From: an uncultured Prevotella sp.
GTDB lineage: Bacteria; Bacteroidota; Bacteroidia; Bacteroidales; Bacteroidaceae
Direction of reading: 5' to 3'
Assembly (NCBI GenBank): GCA_900546345.1
Contig: URCI01000001.1
Coordinates: forward strand, 117,899-181,898
DNA: 64,000 nucleotides
Shown here piece by piece: positions 16,109 to 23,893 of the stretch. The notes beneath the pieces are model-generated. The model was not told the origin of the DNA, did not search any database, and worked only from the letters and a program-made list of their open reading frames with translations. The position numbers were made by a program, and so were the translations under genes. Numbering within the stretch: the first letter of the stretch is position 1; each line of letters begins with the position of its first letter.

Positions 16109-18613
16109 ATGTCAACCCTGCAGATAAATGACACATACCGTCAGTTGCCGGCATCTGAGATTGCAGACATGCTCAATGACGAACTCCAACAGCATCATGC
16201 GGCTGTTGTCGTCGCTCCACCCGGTGCCGGCAAATCGACCTTGTTGCCTTTGACAATCCTTCAACAGCTTTCCCAAGGAAAGATTGTCATGTTGGAGCCC
16301 AGACGACTGGCAGCCAGACAGGTAGCCATGCGCATGGCGCAGATGCTCGGCGAAGAAGCCGGGCAGACGGTAGGTTATCAGATCCGTTTTGAAAAGCGTA
16401 TTTCACAAAAGACGAGAATCGAAGTGGTGACAGAAGGAATCCTCACGCGGCGTCTCGCTGAAGACCCGACGCTGGAAGGCGTCAGCTGCGTGATCTTCGA
16501 TGAATTTCACGAGCGCAGCCTACAGTCGGACTTAGCTTTCTGCCTGACCCAACAAACACGGAGCATCCTCAGACCAGACTTGGACATCGTCGTGATGTCT
16601 GCAACCATTGACGCAACCACGATCTGCCAAGCACTCCATGCAAAGGAAATCTCTTGCCAAGGCAGAATGTTTCCCGTGGAGATCATCCTCTCAAAGGAAG
16701 ACTGCCTCACCGGACAGATCGCAGAGACGGTCAGTGCTGTCATCAGCCGGGCCCACCGCGAGATGGAAGGAGACATCCTGGCCTTCTTACCAGGACAGGC
16801 CGATATTGTCAGATGTGCTGAGCTATTGGGCAACAGTCTGAGTAATACACACGTATGCCCGCTTTACGGCAATCTGACCCCACAACAACAATACGAGGCG
16901 ATCAGTCCATCACAAAAGGGAGAAAGAAAAGTGGTACTGGCGACCCCTATTGCCGAAACCTCACTGACCATTGAGGGTATCCGCATCGTGGTGGACAGCG
17001 GCTATTACAGAAAGCTCGTCTATGATCCAACCAGTGACTTGAGCCATTTGGAGACAGTGCGTATCAGCATGGATATGGCAAAACAAAGATCGGGAAGAGC
17101 CGGACGTGTCGCGCCGGGCACCTGCTTCAGGCTGTGGACAAACGCCACCCAACAGCGCATGGAAGAACAAAGACAACCGGAAATAGAGGAGGCTGATCTC
17201 GTGCCAATGATATTAGCTATCGCTGCCTTCGGCGAGACAGACGTTGCATCCCTGCCCTGGCTCACTCCGCCCCCAAAAGGCAATGTCATCAAAGCCGTCA
17301 AGCAATTGAGAGCACTCAAAGCCATCAACCGGGAGGGACAGATCACTTCTCTGGGACAAAAGATGGCTGCCATGCCTTGCCATCCAAGAATAGCCAGAAT
17401 GATCCTACAGGCTACCAGCCCACAGGAAAAATCACTAGCCTGCGACATAGCCGCTATTCTGGAAGAAAAAGACGTGATGGCTCAGCGTGTGAGTGCTTAT
17501 TCCGATCTTCTCCTTCGTGTGTCGGCCTTGCAGGATGCCAGAAGACGGAATGCACCGGGCCCGTGGAAGCGCATCATCAACATTGCTGCTGAATATGACA
17601 GAATGGTGGGCATACATCCCAGCAATGCTTATGTGGCAAGGGAGGATATAGGGGCTCTTGTCGCTGCCGCCTATCCCGAAAGAATCGCAAAGGCAATGGA
17701 TCACAATGGCAATTACAGACTGGCCAACGGCGAGGAAGTGATGCTCGACCCTGCTGATCCTCTCACCAGCTACACATGGCTGGCTGTTGCCACGCTGCAT
17801 GCCGGTAATGGTGGAAAAGGAAGAGCATTTCTTGCCGCACCTGTCGATGACAAGACCTTGGAGACCAGTGCCAACTGGTGGGATCATATCTCTTGGATCA
17901 CACACCAAGGAGGGATCGTTGCACAAAAAGAACTGAGAATCGGTGTGCTGATCCTTGACACCAAGCCTTTGGACAATATTCCTAAGGAACAATTGGTGAG
18001 CATTATTTGCGAGGCAGCCAAAAAAGAAGGAAGGAGTATGCTCTCCTGGACCGACCAGGCAACAGCACTGCAAGAAAGAGTAGCCCTTGTAGCACAATGG
18101 CATCCCGAACTCCATCTGCCGGACCTCTCCACTGACGCTATGCTCAGACAGCCGGAGAGATGGCTTCCCCTCTATCTTGAGAAAGACGGGAAAGTGATCA
18201 CCTCCATCAATGAGATGAGAAAACTCCCAATCGAAAATATCCTTTGGAACGTGCTCACCTATGATCAGCAACAAGAAGTCAACCGACTGGCACCTGACTG
18301 CATCACAGTGCCTTCTGGGAGCAAAATCCGACTCAAGTATCGCAAAGGATCCGAAGTGCCCATCCTCAGTGTACGCCTGCAGGAATGTTTTGGGCTCACC
18401 CATACTCCTCGTGTCAACGACGGAAAAATTCCGGTGCTCATGGAGCTGCTCAGTCCTGGATTCAAACCCGTGCAACTGACTTCAGACTTGCAGAACTTCT
18501 GGCAATCCACCTACTTCGAAGTAAGAAAAGAGCTGCGGCGCAGATACCCCAAACACGATTGGCCCGACAATCCCTTAGAAGCCGTGGCACACAAGGGAGT
18601 CAGGAGAACATAA
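16109..18613 (+). CDS. hrpB: ATP-dependent RNA helicase HrpB
   Basis: 834-residue DEAH-box helicase. Motif I GAGKST (39-44), motif II DEFHER (131-136, the usual HrpB variant of DEAH), motif III SATID, motif V ATPIAETSLTIEGI and motif VI QRSGRAGR are all present, followed by the HrpB C-terminal region. Length fits the family (~820). Its cellular role is poorly defined in any species. The end of the gene runs into a short tandem repeat (18593-18672), so the last few residues may be recent. Confidence 0.95.
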   Translation: MSTLQINDTYRQLPASEIADMLNDELQQHHAAVVVAPPGAGKSTLLPLTILQQLSQGKIVMLEPRRLAARQVAMRMAQMLGEEAGQTVGYQIRFEKRISQKTRIEVVTEGILTRRLAEDPTLEGVSCVIFDEFHERSLQSDLAFCLTQQTRSILRPDLDIVVMSATIDATTICQALHAKEISCQGRMFPVEIILSKEDCLTGQIAETVSAVISRAHREMEGDILAFLPGQADIVRCAELLGNSLSNTHVCPLYGNLTPQQQYEAISPSQKGERKVVLATPIAETSLTIEGIRIVVDSGYYRKLVYDPTSDLSHLETVRISMDMAKQRSGRAGRVAPGTCFRLWTNATQQRMEEQRQPEIEEADLVPMILAIAAFGETDVASLPWLTPPPKGNVIKAVKQLRALKAINREGQITSLGQKMAAMPCHPRIARMILQATSPQEKSLACDIAAILEEKDVMAQRVSAYSDLLLRVSALQDARRRNAPGPWKRIINIAAEYDRMVGIHPSNAYVAREDIGALVAAAYPERIAKAMDHNGNYRLANGEEVMLDPADPLTSYTWLAVATLHAGNGGKGRAFLAAPVDDKTLETSANWWDHISWITHQGGIVAQKELRIGVLILDTKPLDNIPKEQLVSIICEAAKKEGRSMLSWTDQATALQERVALVAQWHPELHLPDLSTDAMLRQPERWLPLYLEKDGKVITSINEMRKLPIENILWNVLTYDQQQEVNRLAPDCITVPSGSKIRLKYRKGSEVPILSVRLQECFGLTHTPRVNDGKIPVLMELLSPGFKPVQLTSDLQNFWQSTYFEVRKELRRRYPKHDWPDNPLEAVAHKGVRRT

Positions 18614-18672
18614 AAGGGAGTCAGGAAAAATAAAAGGGAACTAAGGAAAAATAAAAGGGAGCAAAGAAAAAA
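18593..18672 (+). repeat. Tandem repeat across the hrpB stop codon
   Basis: About four imperfect copies of a ~20-nt unit built on AAAAGGGAnTnAGGA: ACAAGGGAGTCAGGA, AAAAGGGAGTCAGGA, AAAAGGGAACTAAGGA and AAAAGGGAGCAAAGA. The first copy is inside hrpB, the others follow its TAA (18611-18613). Confidence 0.75.
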
Positions 18673-18708
18673 TTAAGCTGAAAATAAATGTTTTACAGTG
18701 AAATTTGC

Positions 18709-18716
18709 TACCTTTG
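18709..18716 (+). promoter_or_regulatory. -7 box of the 68-residue membrane protein gene
   Basis: TACCTTTG 44 nt upstream of ATG 18761. Confidence 0.6.
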
Positions 18717-18760
18717 CAACATATTTCTAATTAGTATCATATTATAATTCAATACGCTCT

Positions 18761-18967
18761 ATGAATATAGCAATCGCACTGGTAGTGTTCATCGTGGCTG
18801 CTCTGATCGTGTGGGGATGTGCCGAGCTGAACTATAAAAACTTCAGTTACGAAGAGGACAAGCCTCATCATCCAGACCCTACAGCTCATCAAGGCGGTGA
18901 ATACAAAGAGCTGAACATTCGCGATATCATGCGCGACAACTCTACCAAAGGCTACTCAGCCGTATAA
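18761..18967 (+). CDS. Small single-span membrane protein, unknown
   Basis: 68 residues: one N-terminal transmembrane segment (about residues 3-20, ending WGCAEL) and a hydrophilic tail rich in His, Asp and Glu, ending DIMRDNSTKGYSAV. I do not recognise a family. It is supported as a gene by its own -7 box (18709) and an intrinsic terminator just after the stop (18975). The Cys at residue 20 sits inside the hydrophobic stretch and is not a clear lipobox. Confidence 0.7.
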   Translation: MNIAIALVVFIVAALIVWGCAELNYKNFSYEEDKPHHPDPTAHQGGEYKELNIRDIMRDNSTKGYSAV

Positions 18968-18974
18968 CACACAC

Positions 18975-19005
18975 AACCTCATGGTTCACAACCATGAGGT
19001 TTTTT
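18975..19005 (+). terminator. Intrinsic terminator
   Basis: AACCTCATGGT (18975-18985) pairs perfectly with ACCATGAGGTT (18991-19001) over a 5-nt loop and is followed by a T run. It ends the 68-residue protein transcript. Confidence 0.88.
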
Positions 19006-19040
19006 CGTGCATTTCCTCCTTTTCCTCCGAGATGTGACCA

Positions 19041-19490
19041 TCAAAGATTTTCATAAGGAGGGATGTGAGGAAGGAATATATATTTTTTACCTTCATAATC
19101 CATTTTACAACAATAGTGGGTCAGGCCATTGCTCATCACGAGATAGTCAACATGCAACAGCAAATTATAAGTGGCTACCTGCTCCAATACCTTTTGCGTG
19201 ATTTGCACTGACGGTGCCTTATACTCTATGATCATCCTTGGATGCATATCACGATCATAAAGCACACTGTCTGCACGCAAACGCTTTGAGCCAACATTCA
19301 GAGACACCTCATTGGCCAACAGACCGGAAGGATAATGCAGATCAGAAATAAGATAATGTACAAAATTCTGACGCACCCATTCCTCTGGAGTCAAGGCCAC
19401 ATAACGGTGACGCAATATATCCAGCACCAAGGGCTTTTCACGCGTTCCTCCTATTTTTATATCTCTACAGGGTAGGTTGATTGGAATCAT
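19041..19490 (-). CDS. Orphan HsdR N-terminal-like nuclease domain protein
   Basis: 149 residues resembling the N-terminal domain of type I restriction subunit R (HSDR_N type): LTPEEWVRQNFVHYLISDLHYPSGLLANEVSLNVG, then RADSVLYD......RMIIEYKAP, which gives the Asp...Glu-x-Lys of a PD-(D/E)XK core. No helicase domain and no HsdM/HsdS genes are nearby, so it is a stand-alone domain of unknown role. It is divergent from holA, and the two transcripts' leaders overlap (-7 boxes at 19562 and 19496). Confidence 0.8.
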   Translation of the reverse strand: MIPINLPCRDIKIGGTREKPLVLDILRHRYVALTPEEWVRQNFVHYLISDLHYPSGLLANEVSLNVGSKRLRADSVLYDRDMHPRMIIEYKAPSVQITQKVLEQVATYNLLLHVDYLVMSNGLTHYCCKMDYEGKKYIFLPHIPPYENL

Positions 19491-19495
19491 TTTGT

Positions 19496-19503
19496 TATCT
19501 TTG
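19496..19503 (+). promoter_or_regulatory. -7 box toward holA
   Basis: TATCTTTG on the plus strand, 105 nt upstream of the holA ATG. It lies inside the leader of the divergent HsdR-N gene. Confidence 0.55.
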
Positions 19504-19561
19504 CAAGTGATTATTCTTTGTAGAACGTCAGCAGGCCTCGACCCTGCTTACTAACCTCTTG

Positions 19562-19569
19562 CAAAGATA
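19562..19569 (-). promoter_or_regulatory. -7 box toward the HsdR-N gene
   Basis: TATCTTTG on the minus strand, 71 nt upstream of the HsdR-N start. With the box at 19496 it gives two facing promoters whose first ~60 nt of transcript would be complementary. Confidence 0.55.
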
Positions 19570-19608
19570 GTCATTTATTACGAGAATAACAGATAAGAAA
19601 ACAGAAAC

Positions 19609-20637
19609 ATGGCAGAAAAGAAAGTTTCAGCTTCATTCGACACGCTTATGCAGCAACTTCGAGATAAGAAGTTCGCACCCGTGTATCTACTCATGGGCGA
19701 TGAACCTTATTATATCGACAAGCTCAGCAACTTCTTCCAAAACCAAATACTCTCTCCAGAACAGCAGGCGTTTGATCTTACTGTCGTTTTCGGTGCTGAT
19801 GTCAATGCTGCCCAGATAGCAGACTTAGCCATGCAGTACCCCATGATGTCGGAACGGAAAGTAATCATCGTCAAAGAAGCACAAGGACTCAAGTCGTTTG
19901 ATAAGCTCGAGAAATATGTGCTGCATCCACAGCCTAAGACCATTCTCGTCTTTTGCTATAAAAACGGCACCATCAACAGAAGACTGAAATTTGCCGCCGC
20001 CGTCGAGAAGACTGGGGTCATCTATGAAAGCAAGAAACTCAAAGAATGGCAATTGCCTAAATTCATCCTTGACTATGCCAAGCGGCAAAAGGCTTCCATC
20101 GATGAGAAGAGTGCGGCTATGATTGCAGATCATATCGGTGCAGACATCAGCCGACTCACCTCCGAACTCGATAAGCTTCTCATCTCCCTGCCCCAAGACA
20201 ACCGAAGAATCACCCCAGAGATCGTGGAGAAGAACGTAGGGGTCAGCAAGGACTTCAATGCATTTGAACTGAGAGATGCCATTGTTAACAAAAATATTTA
20301 CAAAGCAAATCAGATCATCTCTTATTTCAATAATAATCCCAAAGCAGGATCGGCCTATAGTCTCGTGCCACTCCTCTTTAATTATTTCCAGAATCTCATG
20401 CTGGCATATTATGCTCCCAATCGCAACGATCAATATGCTTTAGCCGAATATCTCGGAATGAGAAGTCCATGGGGAGTAAAAGACTATATAACCGGACTCA
20501 AAAACTACACCGGAAGAAAGACTCTACAAATTTTGGATAAACTAGGAGAAATAGATGCCAAAATAAAGGGTTTGGACAACCCAAACACCCCTTCTGAGGA
20601 GCTGATGAGGGAACTTATCTTCTTTATTTTGCACTAA
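19609..20637 (+). CDS. holA: DNA polymerase III subunit delta
   Basis: 342 residues, the clamp-loader delta subunit that opens the beta clamp. The N-terminal FAPVYLLMGDEPYYIDKLSNFF is the family opening; the middle has QYPMMSERKVIIVKEAQGL and the AAA lid region DISRLTSELDKLL, and the C-terminal collar domain has SYFNNNPKAGSAYSLVPLLFNYFQNLM. Length and blocks match Bacteroidota HolA. Start at ATG 19609 with a preceding AT-rich leader and no Shine-Dalgarno. Followed by a terminator at 20709. Confidence 0.94.
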   Translation: MAEKKVSASFDTLMQQLRDKKFAPVYLLMGDEPYYIDKLSNFFQNQILSPEQQAFDLTVVFGADVNAAQIADLAMQYPMMSERKVIIVKEAQGLKSFDKLEKYVLHPQPKTILVFCYKNGTINRRLKFAAAVEKTGVIYESKKLKEWQLPKFILDYAKRQKASIDEKSAAMIADHIGADISRLTSELDKLLISLPQDNRRITPEIVEKNVGVSKDFNAFELRDAIVNKNIYKANQIISYFNNNPKAGSAYSLVPLLFNYFQNLMLAYYAPNRNDQYALAEYLGMRSPWGVKDYITGLKNYTGRKTLQILDKLGEIDAKIKGLDNPNTPSEELMRELIFFILH

Positions 20638-20708
20638 AAAGCGCTCAAAAACGCCAAAAACAAGCCAATTTTTCTCTAGAATGGAAATCCTGGAGACACC
20701 ATTTTTTT

Positions 20709-20750
20709 AGCCTAACTTCCTAAAAATGAGCGAAGTTAGGCTAAATTTTT
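20709..20750 (+). terminator. Intrinsic terminator after holA
   Basis: AGCCTAACTTC (20709-20719) pairs perfectly with GAAGTTAGGCT (20732-20742) over a 12-nt loop and is followed by AAATTTTTTT. It lies about 70 nt after the holA stop. Confidence 0.85.
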
Positions 20751-21359
20751 TTGCTGAGATTTTAAAAAATAGAATCAGCCTTCATCCTCGTTCAAATAAT
20801 CGCCAAAATGAGAAAAAACGACTTATATCGTATCGAAAAATTTGATCTTAACATTTATTATTGTTTTATATCTTAGAATTCAAATCTACAAATTTACATC
20901 TTAAAACAGAAATATAATCTATAAAATCACATTTCAAAACTATTTGATTCTACAAACACTTATCTCGTATACATGTTTAAATCAACAAAATTAAATTCAA
21001 AAACACAAACGGAAAACTATACATATCTATTATTTGTCGGTAAATCATTGAATACCAAGATAGTTAAGGCGATTCTCAAAAGTAGAATCCGTAAAAATCA
21101 TTAGATTGTCATGCATATTTGCCCTTTTTCCCTCGATTTGATCCAAACAGCGCAAATATAGCTTGATAAAAGCCAAATCTTTAAGTCAAAGCATTGATTG
21201 AAAGCTTTATACCAATATGGACATCATTATTTAGATTTTCGAATTCGCAAATCCTATATCTTATGTTTTGGTTTTCAAACATAAATTCTTCAATACTTCA
21301 AATATGATTTCATGGCTAAAATTATTGGATTTACATTTGCATATCTCGTTTTTTTGATT
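20751..21359. other. AT-rich gene-free stretch
   Basis: About 600 nt of markedly AT-rich sequence with no credible ORF on either strand. It contains scattered short palindromic words (GATTCTAC at 20946 and GTAGAATC at 21082), a plus-strand TACATTTG (21332-21339) and a minus-strand TATATTTG (21153-21160) that could be promoters. I see no DnaA boxes, tRNA or known riboswitch. It may hold regulatory RNA or be decayed sequence. Confidence 0.5.
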
Positions 21360-21367
21360 TAACTTTG
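21360..21367 (+). promoter_or_regulatory. -7 box of the XRE regulator gene
   Basis: TAACTTTG 44 nt upstream of ATG 21412. Confidence 0.6.
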
Positions 21368-21411
21368 CAAATAATTCAATAATAGCGGTATTTTACGGTT
21401 TCCAGAGCACT

Positions 21412-21963
21412 ATGACAGCAGACATGAAAGACAGAATCAAGAAGCTGATGGAAAATCAGCATATGACGCAAAAAATTTTCGCACAGTATACGGGCATCTC
21501 TGAAGGCACCCTCAGCGGGATCTTCAATGGACGCACGCGCCCTACCCTGCAAATCGTAGACAACATCCATCAGCGTTTCCCAAAGATTTCCATCAACTGG
21601 TTGATGTTCGGAACAGGGCCCATGTATGCCAATCCTTCTGCTGACTTGACAGGAGCCGCTCAACAGACGCCTCCAGCTACCGAAGACGGATCACCTGACG
21701 CTTCTGCCCAAGAAGGGACTACCCCACCCGCAAAAGACAATCTTGCAGCAGGGAAGCAGACCGATTCGGCTTCATCTCAAGTCCGACAGCCTTCTCTGTC
21801 TTTTGACGAGGGCCCAACTTCCACCGTCCCTTCCTCTCGTCCCGCAGCATCATCCGCAGAGAAGGTAGTAGTGAAATATATTGACAAGCCGCAACGCAAG
21901 ATAACTGAGATCAGGATTTTCTATGATGATCAGACGTGGGAGTCTTTTGTCCCTAAAAAATAA
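21412..21963 (+). CDS. XRE-family helix-turn-helix regulator
   Basis: 183 residues. The N-terminal ~60 form a Cro/C1-type HTH (MKDRIKKLMENQHMTQKIFAQYTGISEGTLSGIFNGRTRP shape), followed by the INWLMFGTGPMY block common in Bacteroidota XRE proteins, then a Pro/Ala/Ser/Thr-rich linker (about 75-150) and a short C-terminal domain VVKYIDKPQRKITEIRIFYDDQTWESFVPKK. The target is unknown. An internal ATG at 21424 is an equally possible start. It is flanked by the AT-rich stretch upstream and a terminator downstream, so it is a single-gene unit. Confidence 0.88.
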   Translation: MTADMKDRIKKLMENQHMTQKIFAQYTGISEGTLSGIFNGRTRPTLQIVDNIHQRFPKISINWLMFGTGPMYANPSADLTGAAQQTPPATEDGSPDASAQEGTTPPAKDNLAAGKQTDSASSQVRQPSLSFDEGPTSTVPSSRPAASSAEKVVVKYIDKPQRKITEIRIFYDDQTWESFVPKK

Positions 21964-21970
21964 TGTGTGG

Positions 21971-21998
21971 CAAGAAATGCCGATTTCTTGTTTTTTTT
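21971..21998 (+). terminator. Intrinsic terminator after the XRE gene
   Basis: CAAGAAAT (21971-21978), loop GCCG, ATTTCTTG (21983-21990), then eight T. A textbook terminator 8 nt after the stop. Confidence 0.9.
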
Positions 21999-22001
21999 GT
22001 G

Positions 22002-22009
22002 TAAGTTTG
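22002..22009 (+). promoter_or_regulatory. -7 box of the pyrK-pyrD operon
   Basis: TAAGTTTG directly after the XRE terminator, giving a leader of about 70 nt before pyrK. Confidence 0.55.
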
Positions 22010-22016
22010 TAGTTGC

Positions 22017-22033
22017 TTATATAAATAAGGTGT
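22017..22033 (+). repeat. Copy of the dispersed AT-rich motif in the pyrK leader
   Basis: TTATATAAATAAGGTGT, near the predicted transcript start and just before the leader hairpin. Confidence 0.5.
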
Positions 22034-22035
22034 AA

Positions 22036-22058
22036 GGCAGCAGGAATCGCCTGCTGCC
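22036..22058 (+). promoter_or_regulatory. GC-rich hairpin in the pyrK leader
   Basis: GGCAGCAGG (22036-22044) and CCTGCTGCC (22050-22058) form a perfect 9-bp stem with loop AATCG. No T-tract follows, so it is not a plain terminator. Its place in a pyrimidine operon leader suggests a control or stability element, by inference only. Confidence 0.6.
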
Positions 22059-22084
22059 GACAAGCCCACTTTAAACCCAGTCAT

Positions 22085-22873
22085 ATGAAGAAATATTGTA
22101 TGGACTTGACAGTGGCTTCAAACGAACATATCAGCGACCACCATGTTCTGCTCAAGCTCACTTCCAAGCAACCTCTCCCAGAAATGCTCCCAGGGCAGTT
22201 CGTCAACATTCTCGTGACGGATAGTCCCACGACATTTCTGCGCCGCCCTATCTCCATTAACTTTGTTGATAAGTCCAACAACGAATTATGGTTGCTCGTC
22301 GCTGCTGTCGGTGAAGGAACAAAGCATCTGGCCAAGCTTCATCCCGGTGACTCGCTCAACTGTCTTCTCCCGTTAGGTCATGGCTTCAGTAATTCCGAAA
22401 CGATAAGAAGTGCCATAGGCCACGCCCCACGCGTATTGTTAGTCGGAGGTGGCGTCGGTGTGGCTCCCATTCTCTATCAGGGAGCAGAGATCAAGCACCA
22501 GGGAGGCGAGCCCGTGTTTTTGCTTGGCGCCCGCTCGGCCAAAGACCTACTGGAGTTGGATTTGTTTAAGAAAATCGGAGAGGTGAACATCACCACGGAA
22601 GATGCTTCTGTTGGTGAGAAGGGATTTGTCACCAATCACTCTGTCCTCCAGAACGAGCATTTTGATTTCATCCAGACTTGTGGCCCCACGCCTATGATGA
22701 AAGCTGTGGCGCATTTTGCAAAAGAGAAGAACATCCCATGTGAGGTGTCATTGGAGAATATGATGGCGTGCGGACTCGGTGCCTGTCTTTGCTGCGTGGA
22801 AAAGACCACAGAAGGCAACCTGTGTGTATGCAAAGAAGGACCAGTGTTTAATATTAAGAAGTTATTATGGTAG
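22085..22873 (+). CDS. pyrK: Dihydroorotate dehydrogenase electron-transfer subunit PyrK
   Basis: 262 residues, the FAD/[2Fe-2S] partner that passes electrons from dihydroorotate dehydrogenase B to NAD+. The FAD motif is RRPIS (53-57), the NAD-binding start LLVGGGVGVAP (118-128), and the cluster ligands are Cys229, Cys234, Cys237 and Cys249. It overlaps pyrD by 7 nt, so the two subunits are translationally coupled. Confidence 0.95.
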   Translation: MKKYCMDLTVASNEHISDHHVLLKLTSKQPLPEMLPGQFVNILVTDSPTTFLRRPISINFVDKSNNELWLLVAAVGEGTKHLAKLHPGDSLNCLLPLGHGFSNSETIRSAIGHAPRVLLVGGGVGVAPILYQGAEIKHQGGEPVFLLGARSAKDLLELDLFKKIGEVNITTEDASVGEKGFVTNHSVLQNEHFDFIQTCGPTPMMKAVAHFAKEKNIPCEVSLENMMACGLGACLCCVEKTTEGNLCVCKEGPVFNIKKLLW

Positions 22874-23775
22874 ATCTAAGTGTAAATATTCATGACCTTC
22901 ATCTGACCAATCCTGTGATGACGGCAAGCGGCACATTCGGCTATGGTCTGGAGTTTGCTGATTTGGTTCCCTTGGAAGAGATAGGTGCTATCATCGTCAA
23001 AGGCACAACGCTGGAGTGGCGCGAGGGCAACGACTATCCCCGCATGGCAGAGACCGCCAGCGGCATGCTCAACTGTGTAGGATTGCAAAACAAGGGGGTG
23101 GACTACTTCTGCAAGCATATCTACCCGGAAATCAAAGACATCAACACGCGTTTCATCGTCAATGTCAGTGGCTCTTCACCAGAACGCTATGCACAGTGCG
23201 CCGCCCGAATCGACACCTTGGAAAAGATTCCAGCAATTGAGCTGAACATTTCCTGCCCCAACGTCAAAGACGGGGGCATGGCATTCGGCGTCACATGTGA
23301 GGGTGCTGCCAGCGTGGTGAGGGCTGTGAGAAAGGCTTATCACAAGACACTCATCGTGAAGCTCTCACCCAATGTCACTTCTATTGCGGATATTGCCCGT
23401 GCCTGCGAGGCAGAAGGCGCAGACTGCGTGTCATTGATCAACACGCTGATGGGCATGGCCATAGACATTGAGCATCGTCGTCCAAAACTAAGTATTGGCA
23501 CCGGTGGACTGAGTGGTCCTGCGGTCAAACCCGTAGCTGTGAGGATGGTTCACGATGTGGCCAAAGCCGTGAAGATACCCGTCATCGGACTGGGTGGCAT
23601 CATGACGGCTGAAGATGCGATCGAGTTCATGATGGCCGGAGCCACAGCTATCGAGATCGGCACTGCCAATTTCCTCGATCCCGCCATCAGCGTGAAAGTC
23701 AAGCAAGGCATGGCGCAATGGCTGGAACGTCATGGCTGCAAGGACGTGAAAGAGATCATTGGAGTGGTGAAGTAA
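22867..23775 (+). CDS. pyrD: Dihydroorotate dehydrogenase class 1B catalytic subunit
   Basis: 302 residues. FMN-binding barrel that oxidises dihydroorotate to orotate in pyrimidine synthesis. N-terminal NPVMTASGTFGYG, catalytic Cys130 in NISCPN, KLSPNVTSI, LINTLMGMAID and VIGLGGIMTAEDAIEFMMAGATAIEIGTANF are present. The active-site Cys and the adjoining PyrK subunit define the NAD-linked class 1B type. The operon ends at the terminator at 23802. Confidence 0.97.
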   Translation: MVDLSVNIHDLHLTNPVMTASGTFGYGLEFADLVPLEEIGAIIVKGTTLEWREGNDYPRMAETASGMLNCVGLQNKGVDYFCKHIYPEIKDINTRFIVNVSGSSPERYAQCAARIDTLEKIPAIELNISCPNVKDGGMAFGVTCEGAASVVRAVRKAYHKTLIVKLSPNVTSIADIARACEAEGADCVSLINTLMGMAIDIEHRRPKLSIGTGGLSGPAVKPVAVRMVHDVAKAVKIPVIGLGGIMTAEDAIEFMMAGATAIEIGTANFLDPAISVKVKQGMAQWLERHGCKDVKEIIGVVK

Positions 23776-23801
23776 ATTCCACGTACGCGATACCATCATA
23801 A

Positions 23802-23846
23802 AAAAGGATAGGAGAATCGACGATTGCTCGTTTCTCCTATCCTTTT
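23802..23846. terminator. Bidirectional terminator between pyrD and the AmpG gene
   Basis: AAAAGGATAGGAGAA (23802-23816) pairs with TTCTCCTATCCTTTT (23832-23846) over a 15-nt loop. It lies between convergent genes. Confidence 0.85.
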
Positions 23847-23893
23847 ATTCTTGTATGCTTGTATGATACCCATCCCTTGGGTCTAGCCTTCCT

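Noticed and set aside
20751..21359. AT-rich stretch as a replication origin
   Set aside because: No dnaA/dnaN neighbours and no convincing DnaA boxes; holA alone is not an origin marker.
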